35,012 nucleotides of DNA from Alphaproteobacteria bacterium (GTDB lineage Bacteria > Pseudomonadota > Alphaproteobacteria > Rhizobiales > Aestuariivirgaceae), in the NCBI GenBank assembly GCA_024642465.1, contig JAHEBA010000032.1, positions 1 to 35,012 on the forward strand. The letters are read 5' to 3'. The position numbers were made by a program, and so were the translations under genes. This document shows, piece by piece, positions 7,273 to 16,135 of this stretch (position 1 is its first letter; each line of letters opens with the position of its first letter). The notes beneath the pieces were generated by a model. That model had not been told where the DNA came from, did not search any database, and saw only the letters and a list, made by a program, of their open reading frames with translations.

Positions 7273-7383
7273 ATGTCGCTGAACTGGAATGAAATACGCC
7301 TTCGCACCAAGGCTTTCTCCAATGAATACAAAGGCGCAAACTACGAGAAGGGTGTCACCCAGACTTTCTATAACGACTTCTAG
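7273..7383 (+). pseudogene. N-terminal fragment of a class I DNA methyltransferase
   Basis: ATG at 7273, after AGGAAAG at 7261-7267, opens a 36-codon frame. Its product begins MSLNWNEIRLRTKAFSNEY and ends at TAG after TFYNDF. The phrase L.WNEIR.R..AFS.E..GA..E....Q.F...F is the N-terminal start of a family of large restriction-linked (MmeI-like) DNA methyltransferases; I know this from memory of the family, not from a search. The rest of the enzyme is missing. The piece is clearly AT-richer than both neighbours and lies between extragenic repeats, so it looks like a leftover of a lost restriction-modification gene. Confidence 0.5.
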
Positions 7384-7489
7384 AGAGACAAGCGGTTCGC
7401 CTGCGCCCCGCCCAAGCTCCCTTCATTAACAACGTCGATCCTGAGGGATGCGCGGGCATAATGCCTTGCGGCTCCCACCCTCACCCCAA

Positions 7490-7513
7490 CCCTCTCCCGC
7501 CAGCGGGAGAGGG
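7490..7513. repeat. extragenic palindrome
   Basis: CCCTCTCCCGC at 7490-7500 pairs perfectly with GCGGGAGAGGG at 7503-7513 around CA. It is the same kind of element as the one at 7048-7071. Confidence 0.7.
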
Positions 7514-7535
7514 AGCGCTATGGCGCACCAAATGT

Positions 7536-7586
7536 GCCCCGGATTCATTCCGGGGCCCAGACTGGGTCCCGGCACGAAGGCCGGGA
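7536..7586. repeat. tandem set of GC-rich hairpins
   Basis: Three palindromes follow each other: GCCCCGGA (7536-7543) with TCCGGGGC (7549-7556), CCCAG (7556-7560) with CTGGG (7562-7566), and TCCCGG (7567-7572) with CCGGGA (7581-7586). After them, 7610-7650 has a C/T-rich stretch with the imperfect tandem ACTCCCTATTCG / TACTCCCCACTCG. Together with the other repeats, these leave no room for an intact gene in 7039-7837. Confidence 0.6.
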
Positions 7587-7666
7587 CACACGAGGAAAGC
7601 CAAGTGCCAATTGCCGATTGCCCACTCCCTATTCGCTACTCCCCACTCGCCCATGCGCTTCGCAGC

Positions 7667-7701
7667 AAAAACCCGCCCTTCCCGTGGTAAGGAAGGACGG
7701 G
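7667..7701 (-). terminator. rho-independent terminator of the GMC dehydrogenase operon
   Basis: Read on the minus strand, an 11-bp stem CCCGTCCTTCC / GGAAGGGCGGG (one G-U) with an 8-nt loop is followed by TTTTTG. On the plus strand this is 7672-7682 and 7691-7701, with the A-run at 7667-7671. It lies about 135 bp past the stop of the GMC gene. A second hairpin without a T-run (GCCCGCAC 7811-7818 / GTGCGGGC 7823-7830) lies closer to that stop. Confidence 0.75.
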
Positions 7702-7837
7702 CTCCGATCAGGCAGGGAACAGGGAGGCCTCCCCTGCCCGCCGTGTGTGTCAGGTCCCTCCGTGGCAGGGCCAGCAAACCGGCAAGGTTTGCGCCAGCCC
7801 GTGAACGGTCGCCCGCACGGACGTGCGGGCGGAACCT

Positions 7838-9406
7838 CTAAATGTTACCCTTCGACATTTCGCCGGCGATGAAGTCGGCCTGCCGGAGCGCCAGCGCCAC
7901 GATGGTCAGCGTCGGGTTTTCCGCCGCACCGGTGGTGAACTGGCTGCCGTCGGACACGAACAGGTTCTTGATGTCGTGCGTCTGGCCGTGCTTGTTGACC
8001 ACGCCGTCCGACGCCTTTTCGCTCATCCGGTTGGTGCCGAGGTTGTGCGTCGAGGGGTATGGCGGCGTGCGGAAGGTCTTCACCGCGCCAACCGCGTTGT
8101 AGATGGCCTCGCCGCGCCCGAAGGCATGCTCGCGCATGGCGATGTCGTTGGCATGGTCGTCGAAGTTCACGTTCGGCACGGGCAAGCCGAACTGGTCCTT
8201 CTCGGTGGCATGCAGGGTGATGCGGTTGGTTTCCTGCGGCATGTCCTCACCGACGAGCCACATGCCAGCCATGTTCTCGTAGTTGTCCATCCACCAGGCG
8301 AAGTCCTTGCCCCACCCGCCCGGATCGAGGAACGCGGCCATGAACGGCAGGCCGAGCGACAGCGTCTCCATTTCGTAGCCGCCCACGAACCCGCGCGACG
8401 GGTCGTGCCGCGCCTCGTCCTGCACGATGCCGGCCATGGTGGTGCCGCGGTACATGTGCACTGGCTTGTCGAACACCGCGTAGACCGAGCCGGTCATGTG
8501 GCGCATGTAGTTGCGCCCCACCTGGCCGGAAGAGTTGGCCAGCCCGTCCGGGAACTTCGACGAGGCCGAGTTGAGCAGCAGGCGCGGGCTCTCGATGGAG
8601 TTGCCGGCCACGCACACCACGCGCGCGAGCTGCAAATGCTGGTTGCCGTCCTTGTCGGCATACAGCACGCCCGTCACCTTGCCCTGGTCATTGTGCTGGA
8701 TCTGCAGCACCTGGCAGTTGGGGCGCACTTCCAGCTTGCCGGTGGCCTCGCCCTTCGGGATTTCGGCAATCAGCGTCGACCACTTGGCGCCCGACTTGCA
8801 GCCCTGGAAGCAGAAGCCGATCTGCATGCAGCCCGAACGATCGTCGCGCGGTTCGGAGTTGATGGCCATGCGGCCCGTGTGCACCTCGTTGTAGCCGAGT
8901 TTCCTGGCGCCCGCCTCGAGCACCTTGAAGTTGCTGTTGCCGGGAAGGCCGGGAATGCCGTTGGTGCGCGTCACGCCCATGCGGTCTTCGGCCTTGGCGT
9001 ACCACGGGTCCATCTCGATGGCGTCGATCGGCCAGTCCAGCAGGTTGGCGCCGGGCACGTTGCCGTAGGTCGTGGCCGCCTTCCACTCATGGCTCTGGAA
9101 CCGCAGGGATGCGCCCGCCCAGTGGATGGTCGAACCGCCCACTGCCTTCACGATCCATGCAGGCAGGCCGGAAAAGTCCTTCGCCACCCGCCATGAGCCC
9201 GACGTGGTGCGCTTGTCGAGCCAGGAAATCTGGCCGAACGAACCCCACTCGTCGTTCTGGAAGTCTTCCGTTTCGTGCCGGCCGCCGGCCTCGAGGATCA
9301 CCGTCTTCACGCCCTTCATGGCAAGTTCTGCGCCCAGCGTGCCGCCACCGGCGCCCGAGCCCACGATCACCACGACGGAGTCATCATTCTTGTCAAATGT
9401 AGCCAT
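7838..9406 (-). CDS. GMC-family FAD dehydrogenase (large, flavin subunit)
   Basis: A 522-residue glucose-methanol-choline oxidoreductase of the gluconate 2-dehydrogenase large-subunit type. The FAD-binding start VVIVGSGAGGGTLGAELA is at about residues 12-29, followed by TVILEAGG. The substrate-side signature VKAVGGSTIHWAGASLRFQ comes near residues 85-105. The conserved C-terminal stretch is NLFVSDGSQFTTGAAENPTL. There is no signal peptide, as expected if it is carried out of the cell by its Tat-tagged partner. It starts 15 bp after the small-subunit stop, with GGAGGGC before the ATG. It should oxidise an alcohol or sugar acid; the exact substrate is not readable. No cytochrome c subunit gene, the usual third partner, is adjacent. 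Confidence 0.92.
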   Translation of the reverse strand: MATFDKNDDSVVVIVGSGAGGGTLGAELAMKGVKTVILEAGGRHETEDFQNDEWGSFGQISWLDKRTTSGSWRVAKDFSGLPAWIVKAVGGSTIHWAGASLRFQSHEWKAATTYGNVPGANLLDWPIDAIEMDPWYAKAEDRMGVTRTNGIPGLPGNSNFKVLEAGARKLGYNEVHTGRMAINSEPRDDRSGCMQIGFCFQGCKSGAKWSTLIAEIPKGEATGKLEVRPNCQVLQIQHNDQGKVTGVLYADKDGNQHLQLARVVCVAGNSIESPRLLLNSASSKFPDGLANSSGQVGRNYMRHMTGSVYAVFDKPVHMYRGTTMAGIVQDEARHDPSRGFVGGYEMETLSLGLPFMAAFLDPGGWGKDFAWWMDNYENMAGMWLVGEDMPQETNRITLHATEKDQFGLPVPNVNFDDHANDIAMREHAFGRGEAIYNAVGAVKTFRTPPYPSTHNLGTNRMSEKASDGVVNKHGQTHDIKNLFVSDGSQFTTGAAENPTLTIVALALRQADFIAGEMSKGNI

Positions 9407-9421
9407 GCTGATGCCCTCCGC

Positions 9422-9955
9422 TTACAGCCAGTCGATGTCGTTGAAGCCACGGTCGATGTAACCGCCCTTGGAGGCGGACTCGCCCTCGTAGCCGAACAGC
9501 GGCCAGGCCTTCTTGTTGTTGTAGAGGCCGGTCACGAGGTTGCCGCGGATCTTCTGGAAGAACCCGTCGCCTTCCATCGACTTGAGAATGGCCACCCGGT
9601 CATCCTCGCTCGACATGGTGCGGTAGGAAGCCGCCTTCAGCCCCATGGCCTCCTTGTCGAGCTTGGCAGCGCCTTCTGTCAGCATGGTCTTCAGGCCGGC
9701 ATCGTCCTTGGCGGCCGTGTCCAGCACCGAGACGGCCTCGGCATAGAAGCTGTCGTCCAGCCGCGAGTGCGGGTAGGTGTCACGCGACATCTGCACCAGC
9801 GTCGCAAACGTGTCCGCATCCAGATTCTCGGCCGTCGCGGCCCAGGCATTGCCATGGCCAAACACCAGGCCGCCTGCGCCCGTGCCGGCAACGATAAGCC
9901 CGGCCACCGCGCCTTTCAGCGCCGTGCGGCGGGTTACGTTGGGATTGGTTGTCAT
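9422..9955 (-). CDS. Tat-exported small subunit (gluconate 2-dehydrogenase subunit 3 family)
   Basis: A 177-residue protein with a twin-arginine leader: TRRTALKG at residues 8-15, a hydrophobic run GAVAGLIVAGTGAGGLVFGH, and probable cleavage near AWA. The mature part has the subunit-3 pattern with TFATLVQMSRDTYPHSRLDD, further helices, and a C-terminal AWPLFGYEGESASKGGYIDRG. In this family the small subunit binds the GMC flavoprotein and escorts it through the Tat pathway. It is the first gene of the pair. GGAGGAAACC lies just ahead of the ATG at 9955. Confidence 0.88.
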   Translation of the reverse strand: MTTNPNVTRRTALKGAVAGLIVAGTGAGGLVFGHGNAWAATAENLDADTFATLVQMSRDTYPHSRLDDSFYAEAVSVLDTAAKDDAGLKTMLTEGAAKLDKEAMGLKAASYRTMSSEDDRVAILKSMEGDGFFQKIRGNLVTGLYNNKKAWPLFGYEGESASKGGYIDRGFNDIDWL

Positions 9956-10006
9956 CTTGGGGTTTCCTCCTTGGGGGTTATTGTTTGTCCTTGGCGCAAA
10001 CGCGCG

Positions 10007-10402
10007 TCAGGTGTAGCGGCCGTGGCGCTGCAGCACCTCGATCTTGTAGCCATCCGGATCCTGCACGAAAAAGAACTTGGCCATCAGCGACCCGTCGCGA
10101 TGGAACTCCTTGACGTCACCCGGATTGAAACCGGCGGCCTTGACCCTCGCATGCTCGGCATCGACATCGCTCACCGACACCGCGAGGTGGCCATAACCGT
10201 CGCCATGGGTATAGGGCTCCGTGCGGCCGTGATTGATCGTCAGCTCGACTTCGAAGTCGTTCTCCGGGTTCTTCAGATAGACGAGGGTGAAGCCGTCGAA
10301 CTCGAACCGGTCCTCGACATCGAGGCCGAATGCCTTGTTGTAAAATTCTACCGAGCGCGCTTCATCGAGCACGCGCACCATCATGTGAATGGCTTTTGCC
10401 AC
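10007..10402 (-). CDS. gloA: lactoylglutathione lyase (glyoxalase I)
   Basis: A 131-residue single-domain glyoxalase I that converts the methylglyoxal-glutathione hemithioacetal to S-lactoylglutathione in the cytoplasm. The start is put at a GTG at 10402 with AGGGAGG eight bases upstream, rather than at the farther in-frame start at 10435. Expected metal ligands are present: His6 (AIHMMVRVLD), Glu53 (FEVELTIN), His72 (GYGHLAVSV) and Glu122 (GYKIEVLQRHG). Length and order match the short Ni-type bacterial enzymes. It is followed by the dehydrogenase small subunit after 51 bp, without an evident functional tie. Confidence 0.93.
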   Translation of the reverse strand: MAKAIHMMVRVLDEARSVEFYNKAFGLDVEDRFEFDGFTLVYLKNPENDFEVELTINHGRTEPYTHGDGYGHLAVSVSDVDAEHARVKAAGFNPGDVKEFHRDGSLMAKFFFVQDPDGYKIEVLQRHGRYT

Positions 10403-10495
10403 CAGCGGTACCTCCCTTGCTTGCACTATGCGCAAAGGCTAACAACCAACCGCCGTCAGGTGGTGTTATATGACTACTACAGGTGCGCCCTGGCT

Positions 10496-10825
10496 TCAGG
10501 CCGCATCTGCCTTCTCAAGCTTGGCGCGTGCCTCAGCCGCCTCCGCGGCCAGCTGTTCGTGATCGAACGTCGGATCGAGGAAGTTCAGGCAGCAGCACCG
10601 CAGCAAAGACGCGAAATTTCCCACATCCCCGTGAATGTCCAGGGCTTCCTCGTACAGGGCCGACAGGAACTTCGCCATCGGCATGCCCTGCGCTTCAGCC
10701 AGCTGTTCCAGCACCACCCAGAACCTGGCCTCGAGCCGGACGCTGGTGGGGTGTCCCATCAGGCGCACGGAGCGGGTTTCAAAGGTATAATTGGCGGGAT
10801 CCTGGCCCGCAAAGACGTGACACAT
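10496..10825 (-). CDS. ribbon-helix-helix domain protein (RHH_4)
   Basis: A 109-residue protein starting MCHVFAGQDPANYTFETRSV, with AGGGAGG before the ATG at 10825. The stretch HPTSVRLEARFWVVLEQLAE, followed by MPMAKFLSALYEEAL, is the RHH_4 fold, in which a short strand and two helices form a DNA-binding dimer. The conserved ASLLRCCCLNFL follows. The last 25 residues are an Ala/Glu-rich helix. Members are widespread in alphaproteobacteria and annotated only by domain; DNA binding is likely but targets are unknown. The gap of about 160 bp to the copper ATPase stop has no further gene. Confidence 0.88.
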   Translation of the reverse strand: MCHVFAGQDPANYTFETRSVRLMGHPTSVRLEARFWVVLEQLAEAQGMPMAKFLSALYEEALDIHGDVGNFASLLRCCCLNFLDPTFDHEQLAAEAAEARAKLEKADAA

Positions 10826-10983
10826 CGCAAACAACCTCCCTGCGTGACGTACGCCGGAGGAACCGGGACCCCCCGGAACACGCCACTGATGCGGCCTTGC
10901 ACAGCCGCTTGGATAGCCATGATGTCGCTTGCACAAGAGTTTGGCAATAAGCCTCGGGTTTCACCAGCCGGAATGCCGGACGC

Positions 10984-13305
10984 CTACAGATCAAGCCGCC
11001 GCAACCGGAGCGCGTTGGTGATCACCGACACCGACGAGAGGCTCATTGCCGCTGCCGCAATCATCGGCGATAGCAGCCATCCGGTAACCGGATAGAGGAT
11101 GCCCGCCGCGACCGGCACGCCAAGCGCATTGTAAACGAAAGCGAAGAACAGGTTCTGCCGGATGTTGCGCATGGTCGCATCCGCCAGCTTGCGCGCCCGG
11201 ACGATACCGTTGAGATCACCCTTGAGCAGCGTGATGCCCGCACTCTCCAGCGCAACGTCCGCACCGGTGCCCATTGCGATGCCGACCTCCGCCGCAGCCA
11301 GTGCCGGCGCATCGTTGACGCCGTCGCCGGCCATCGCCACCTTGCGGCCCTGCTGGCGCAATCCTTCCACCAACCGCTTCTTGTCTTCCGGCAGCACGCC
11401 CGCATGCACCTGGTCGATGCCGAGCTTCCGGGCCACGGCCTTTGCCGTCACCTCGTTGTCGCCGGTCGCCATGATGATGGAGAAGCCTTGAGCATGCAGC
11501 GCCTTGATCGCCTGGCCAGCCGAAGCCTTCACCGGATCGGCCACCGCGATAATGCCCGCCAGCTCGCCGTCCTCGGCAAGGTACATCACCGTATTGCCCT
11601 GCGACTGCAGCCGCTCCACCAGGCGCGCCAGTGCCTCAATGTCCGCGCCTGCGTCTGCCATCAGCGCAGCATTGCCGAATGCAATGCGCTTGCCGCCAAG
11701 CTTCGCCATGACGCCCTTGCCGGTCACCGCTTCGAAGCCGCTCAAGCTGGCCGGTTTTACCGACACTGCCTGTGCGGCCTTGAGGATGGCCTCGGCGAGC
11801 GGATGCTCCGAACCCTTTTCGATGCCCGCAGCCAGCGTCATCAGGTCGGTCTCTGTCCTGCCGCCGAGCGGGCCGATCTCGGTTACTGCAGGCCGGCCTT
11901 CCGTCAGGGTCCCGGTCTTGTCGACGACCAGCGTATCGGAGTGCGACAGCCGCTCCAGCGCGCCTGCTTCCTTGATCAGCACGCCGGCCTGCGCGCCCCG
12001 TCCCGTCGCCGTCATGATCGACATCGGCGTGGCCAGTCCCAGCGCGCACGGGCAGGCGATGATCAGCACCGACACCGCCGCCACGATGGCAAAGGCCAGG
12101 CCCGGCGCCGGCCCGAATGCCAGCCAGACAAAGAACGCTATCACCGCCACGGCCACCACCGTCGGCACGAAATAGCCAGCAACCCTGTCCGCCAGCGACT
12201 GGATCGGCGCGCGCGAACGCTGTGCCGAGGCAACCATGTCGACGATCTTGGCGAGCATCGTGTCCTCGCCGACGTTCACGGCCTTCATCGCGATAGAGCC
12301 GTTCTTGTTGATCGTGCCGCCGGTGACGTGGTCGCCCGGCGCCTTGGGAACCGGAATCGGCTCGCCTGTCAGCATCGCCTCGTCAACCGAGGTCTCGCCC
12401 CCGACGACTTCGCCATCCACCGGAACCGCCTCGCCGGGGCGCACCCGCAACAGGTCGCCTGCAAGAATGTTCTCAAGCGGTGCGTCATATTCCGACCCGT
12501 CGTCATTGATCCGCCGCGCCGTCTTGGGCGCAAGGTTGATCAGCGCCTTGATGGCGTCACCTGTTCGCTCGCGCGCCCTGAGTTCCAGCACCTGGCCCAC
12601 GAACACCAGGGCGATGATGACGACCGCCGCCTCGAAATAGACCGGCACGGTGCCGTCGCCGCCATGCCCGCCCTGCAGTTCATGCGGGAACAGTTGCGGC
12701 GCGAACGTTGCAATCAGCGAGTAGAGATAGGCCGCGCCGACGCCGAGCATGATCAGCGTCCACATGTTGAAGTTGCGGGTCTTGAGCGAAGTCCAGCCAC
12801 GGTGGAAGAACGGTCTTGCCGCCCACAACACCACGGGCGTTGCCAGCGCCAGTTCAACGAACTGCGCCGTGCGCTCGCCCAGCCACTCGCGGAAAGGCAG
12901 GCCGATCATCGGCCCCATGGTCAGCAGGATCAATGGCACGGCCGCACCAGCCGACACCCACAACCGCCGGGTAAAATCGATCAGTTCGTGGTTGGGCCCT
13001 TCGACAGGTGCGCCCATTGGCTCAAGCGCCATGCCGCAGATCGGACACGTGCCCGGACCTTCCTGCACGATCTCCGGGTCCATCGGGCAGGTATAGAGAG
13101 CGTTCTGCGCTGCCTTCTTCGGCTTGAGCTTGTTCTTGCCGGACAGGAAGAACACCGGGTCGGCCTCGAACCGGTGCTTACATTTCGGGTTGCAGAAATG
13201 GTAGGTCTCGCCTTTCCAATCGAACTCGGGCTTGCCCGCGTTCAACTTCACGGTCATCCCGCAAACGGGATCGATGGCTGTCGGGGTGCTGGCCTCGTCG
13301 GAAGC
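10984..13305 (-). CDS. copA: copper-translocating P1B-type ATPase
   Basis: A 773-residue heavy-metal pump for export of Cu(I) from the cytoplasm. In place of N-terminal CxxC domains it begins with a YHS-like domain ([10 protein letters not shown]...[17 protein letters not shown]) and then a heavy-metal-binding module ([20 protein letters not shown]). The transport site Cys418-Pro-Cys420 ([11 protein letters not shown]), the phosphorylated Asp462 in DKTGTLTEG, the [11 protein letters not shown] hinge and the [15 protein letters not shown] end are those of copper pumps. ATG at 13305 has GGAGA about 11 bases upstream and lies 2 bp beyond the carbonic anhydrase stop, suggesting coupled translation; an in-frame ATG at 13326 would overlap that gene. 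Several membrane helices lie before residue 300, around CPC, and at the C-terminus. Confidence 0.95.
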   Translation of the reverse strand, partial: ASDEASTPTAIDPVCGMTVKLNAGKPEFDWKGETYHFCNPKCKHRFEADPVFFLSGKNKLKPKKAAQNALYTCPMDPEIVQEGPGTCPICGMALEPMGAPVEGPNHELIDFTRRLWVSAGAAVPLILLTMGPMIGLPFREWLGERTAQFVELALATPVVLWAARPFFHRGWTSLKTRNFNMWTLIMLGVGAAYLYSLIATFAPQLFPHELQGGHGGDGTVPVYFEAAVVIIALVFVGQVLELRARERTGDAIKALINLAPKTARRINDDGSEYDAPLENILAGDLLRVRPGEAVPVDGEVVGGETSVDEAMLTGEPIPVPKAPGDHVTGGTINKNGSIAMKAVNVGEDTMLAKIVDMVASAQRSRAPIQSLADRVAGYFVPTVVAVAVIAFFVWLAFGPAPGLAFAIVAAVSVLIIACPCALGLATPMSIMTATGRGAQAGVLIKEAGALERLSHSDTLVVDKTGTLTEGRPAVTEIGPLGGRTETDLMTLAAGIEKGSEHPLAEAILKAAQAVSVKPASLSGFEAVTGKGVMAKLGGKRIAFGNAALMADAGADIEALARLVERLQSQGNTVMYLAEDGELAGIIAVADPVKASAGQAIKALHAQGFSIIMATGDNEVTAKAVARKLGIDQVHAGVLPEDKKRLVEGLRQQGRKVAMAGDGVNDAPALAAAEVGIAMGTGADVALESAGITLLKGDLNGIVRARKLADATMRNIRQNLFFAFVYNALGVPVAAGILYPVTGWLLSPMIAAAAMSLSSVSVITNALRLRRLDL

Positions 13306-13310
13306 CATGG

Positions 13311-13943
13311 TCAGAGCATTCTCCATTGGCCTGAACTGAAGTTCAGTACATGGAGTTCTCCAAGGCCGATGTCAAACCAGGCGCCGTGCAAGCCCAGTTC
13401 GCCACGCTGCTCGCGCTGGCGCACCCAGGGAAAGGTCCTGAGGTTGGCCAGCGAATGCTCCACGTTGGCGCGCTCCACCGCCGTCTGGTGCTCATCGTCC
13501 GAACACGTGCCGCGCTCCACGAACTGGGCGAGATCGCGGATCTGCGTCAGCCACTGGCCGATGAAATCGCCGCTGCTCAACGGTCCGGACTGGTTGACCA
13601 CCGCCGAAATGCCGCCACAGCGCCCGTGCCCCATGATGACTATGTGCTTCACGCCCAGTTGCAGCACCGCAAACTCCAGCGCGGCGGAGGTTGAGTGATG
13701 CTTGCCGTCGGGCGCATAGGGCGGCACCAGGTTGGCGACGTTGCGCACCACGAACACCTCGCCGGGGCTGGCGTCGAACACGATCTCGGGCGCAGCGCGC
13801 GAGTCGCAGCAGGCGATGATCATGATCGTCGGCTTCTGCCCGCCCGCCGCCAGCACATCGTAGCGCTGGCGCTCACGCGGGAAGGCCTCGGAGCGGAAGG
13901 TGCTGTAGCCCTGTTTCAGGCGCTCGGGAAATCTGTCAGGCAT
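13311..13943 (-). CDS. beta-class carbonic anhydrase
   Basis: A 210-residue zinc enzyme that interconverts CO2 and bicarbonate. Zinc-site residues are seen in [11 protein letters not shown] (Cys45-x-Asp47-x-Arg49) and in IMGHGRCGG (His106, Cys109). The flanking [14 protein letters not shown] and [15 protein letters not shown] are typical of beta-CA. It ends SGQWRML, and its last codons overlap an alternative start of the copper ATPase, so the two genes are likely to be one transcript. A link between CO2 hydration and copper export is not known to me; shared transcription may be all there is. Confidence 0.93.
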   Translation of the reverse strand: MPDRFPERLKQGYSTFRSEAFPRERQRYDVLAAGGQKPTIMIIACCDSRAAPEIVFDASPGEVFVVRNVANLVPPYAPDGKHHSTSAALEFAVLQLGVKHIVIMGHGRCGGISAVVNQSGPLSSGDFIGQWLTQIRDLAQFVERGTCSDDEHQTAVERANVEHSLANLRTFPWVRQREQRGELGLHGAWFDIGLGELHVLNFSSGQWRML

Positions 13944-14016
13944 GGCGGCTCGTCCACATGGGTGTGCAATCGATCGGCAACTAGCCGTTTACCGATAGGC
14001 CGTTCCCGGCAAGGCT

Positions 14017-14925
14017 TCAAGTGAGGTCCGTCACCCTGGCACCGGGAAACGGCCCGGCGCCGGGTTGCTCGTACCAGTGATTGTAGGTTTGAACCCCACC
14101 GGACTGCCGCACCTCAGCCAGCAGGTCGAGGTCCACCTCGGCAAACACCCACTGCGGCTTGTTGAGTTCGCCCAGCGCCATCACGCCACCTGCCGGAAAG
14201 CCCTTGTCGGACGCGGCATAGACGCCAGCAGCGCCCACATTCATCTCCACCGGCGGGCACCACGGCGCCGGCCCGACGGTCGGCGAATGCACCGTGTAGA
14301 CCTGGTTCTCCAGCGCGCGTGCCATGCAGCCCGTGCGCACCCGCCAGTAGCCATGCTCGGTCTCGGTGTTGGACGGCGCGAGGATGATCTCCGCCCCCGC
14401 TTCGGCCAGCGCCCGGCTCAGCAGCGGAAATTCGATGTCGTAGCAGATGACGAGACCGACCCTTGCAAAGCCAAGATCGAACACCTGCAGGCCCGAGGCA
14501 GCGCCCGCGCGCACCTTCCAAGGGTCGCGCTCCCACGGCGTCATCATCAGCTTGGCATACTCGCCCACCTTGCCCGACGGGTGGAACACGCGCGCCACAT
14601 TGGTCGCGCTGCCGTCACCATGGCGCACCGGGCCTGAAGCAGCCACGATGGTCACGCCATGCGCCGCCGCCAGCTTCGCATGCACTGCTGCCTGCAGCTC
14701 CATGCGCTCCGACACCGCGTCGATGGCACCCTGCAGGTCCGCGGCAACCTCCGGCCCGGCAAGGGCGGCAAGCTCCATCGCGCCGTACTCGGGAAACACC
14801 AGCAGCTTCGCATCCGCCGCGAGGGCATCGTCCACCCAGTGCGAAATCTTGTCCTCGTACTGCGCCTCGGACTGAAGCTCGTCGAGCGGATACTGGGCGG
14901 CGGCAATAACAAGGCATCTGCTCAT
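14017..14925 (-). CDS. carbon-nitrogen hydrolase (nitrilase superfamily amidase)
   Basis: A 302-residue cytoplasmic hydrolase. The catalytic Glu-Lys-Cys triad is seen as Glu46 (LLVFPEYGAMEL), Lys125 (GEYAKLMMTPWE) and Cys161 (GLVICYDIEFPLL). The superfamily cleaves C-N bonds of amides, carbamoyl groups or nitriles; the Tyr-Asp-Ile-Glu after the Cys favours an amidase/omega-amidase type over a true nitrilase. The substrate is unassigned. Its ATG overlaps the TGA of the GNAT gene as ATGA, so translation is coupled and the two enzymes probably belong to one pathway, for example removal of an acyl or amide modification. Confidence 0.9.
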   Translation of the reverse strand: MSRCLVIAAAQYPLDELQSEAQYEDKISHWVDDALAADAKLLVFPEYGAMELAALAGPEVAADLQGAIDAVSERMELQAAVHAKLAAAHGVTIVAASGPVRHGDGSATNVARVFHPSGKVGEYAKLMMTPWERDPWKVRAGAASGLQVFDLGFARVGLVICYDIEFPLLSRALAEAGAEIILAPSNTETEHGYWRVRTGCMARALENQVYTVHSPTVGPAPWCPPVEMNVGAAGVYAASDKGFPAGGVMALGELNKPQWVFAEVDLDLLAEVRQSGGVQTYNHWYEQPGAGPFPGARVTDLT

Positions 14926-15512
14926 AGGCGTTTCATCCAGAACTGCATGGTCTTTGAAGTCTCTTGCGTATCACCAACGTCCTTCCACGAATAGGTGGTG
15001 GTGATGCCGTCTGCCTTGTGGAAGCCGCGCTTCGTCCAGAACGCGTCGAGTGGCTGGTAGCCCTCAGGGCGCGCCGGGTGATCTGCAGGCCGCACCACCG
15101 AACAGAACGTGGCGTACTCGTACTCGCCGAACGAGCGGGCATGGGCTTCGCGCGCGTCGAAAAACTTGTGGCCCACGCCGTGACCGCGATACTGCGGCAA
15201 CAGCAGGCTCTCGGCGAAGTAGAACACCTTCGACACGTCGTAGCCGGCCTTCTCGAACGGCGCGCGGAACTCGTCCGTCTCGCCGGCCATGGGCGCCGCG
15301 GTCGCAGCACCAGCGATCCTGTCGCCGTCGAAGGCGGCAGCGAGGAACGCCCGGTCCGCCGCCTTGAAGCGCGCCAGGTACTTTTCCTCGTACGCCAGGT
15401 CTCCGTCGTAAAGGTATGGAAAGACTCTGAAAATCCGGATGCGCAAACCGGCCAGCGCCGGGATGGCCGCATCGAAATCGGCGCCGGTGAGCGGGCGAAC
15501 AGTGACGGTCAT
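14922..15512 (-). CDS. GNAT family N-acetyltransferase
   Basis: A 196-residue acetyl-CoA-dependent acyltransferase. It starts MTVTVRPLTGADFDAAIPAL at an ATG at 15512 preceded by GGAGG; an upstream in-frame start at 15542 has no such site. The acetyl-CoA motif A is FAESLLLPQYRGHGVGHKFF, with the Q/R-x-x-G-x-G/A loop as QYRGHGVG. The end, with TKRGFHKADGITTTYSWKDVG, resembles a GNAT subset that sits beside nitrilase-family genes. The acceptor substrate is unknown. It is coupled by ATGA overlap to the downstream nitrilase gene. The NTF2-like gene lies 155 bp upstream on the same strand. Confidence 0.88.
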   Translation of the reverse strand: MTVTVRPLTGADFDAAIPALAGLRIRIFRVFPYLYDGDLAYEEKYLARFKAADRAFLAAAFDGDRIAGAATAAPMAGETDEFRAPFEKAGYDVSKVFYFAESLLLPQYRGHGVGHKFFDAREAHARSFGEYEYATFCSVVRPADHPARPEGYQPLDAFWTKRGFHKADGITTTYSWKDVGDTQETSKTMQFWMKRL

Positions 15513-15667
15513 GAGTTTCTGCCTCCGAGCGAAGTGAGGCAAGCGCGACTGCGCGCCGGCCGGTCAGGCCGCCCCCGCGGAGCCGCATCGCCCAAGTGGC
15601 GCAGAGGAGCCATAGCTCCGACACGGAACCACTTGAAGCGATGCTGGCGTGAGCGAAATCAAGTTAC

Positions 15668-16081
15668 TTACTTCCCCACCACCTGCCGGGTCCATTCCGG
15701 AAGGCTGTAATGGGTCGACACCCGCGTGATCTTGCCGTCGGCCACCTCGAAGAACGCGCCGACGCGCAGCTTGTAGGTCTGGCCCTTGGCCGGCGGCAGG
15801 CCTTCGTCGGTGGCGAGGTACTTGCCCTTGAGGTTGAACTCGGCCGCCGCGCGTGCCCCGTCGGTCGAGGTCATCACCACGACGTCGGACAGCTGCTCGT
15901 GATAGCAACGGTGCATGTGGTCGAGAAACTCGGCGAACTTCTTCTTGCCGTGGCGGCGCTCGCCCTGGCTCACATCGTGCACGAAGCCCGCGCCCAGGCA
16001 GCCGAGCATGGTGGCGGTGTCCTGCTTGTTGAAAGCGTCGTAGTAGCGGGTGATGAGCTTGCGGGTTGCTGCTGCCGTCAT
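15668..16081 (-). CDS. NTF2-like / ketosteroid isomerase-related protein
   Basis: A 137-residue cytoplasmic protein with the SnoaL/NTF2 cone-shaped fold pattern. An N-terminal helix has LITRYYDAFNKQDTATMLGC, then come FVHDVSQGERRHGKKKFAEFL, a curved sheet with VVVMTSTDGARAAAEFNLKG, and the closing strand FFEVADGKITRVSTHYSLPEW. Such proteins bind or isomerise small hydrophobic molecules; this one may be only a binding partner. It lies upstream of the GNAT and nitrilase genes on the same strand, and the trio may act on one substrate. The start ATG at 16081 is followed by TRKL; GGGGCACCCAGACC upstream gives a weak ribosome site. Confidence 0.82.
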   Translation of the reverse strand: MTAAATRKLITRYYDAFNKQDTATMLGCLGAGFVHDVSQGERRHGKKKFAEFLDHMHRCYHEQLSDVVVMTSTDGARAAAEFNLKGKYLATDEGLPPAKGQTYKLRVGAFFEVADGKITRVSTHYSLPEWTRQVVGK

Positions 16082-16135
16082 GGTCTGGGTGCCCCTGTCG
16101 AGTTGTGAAACGTCGCGCCCCCTATAGCGCAGCCG

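Noticed and set aside
11404..13698. 764-codon plus-strand frame rich in His and Arg
   Set aside because: It is opposite the copper ATPase and carbonic anhydrase; no motif, no ribosome site.
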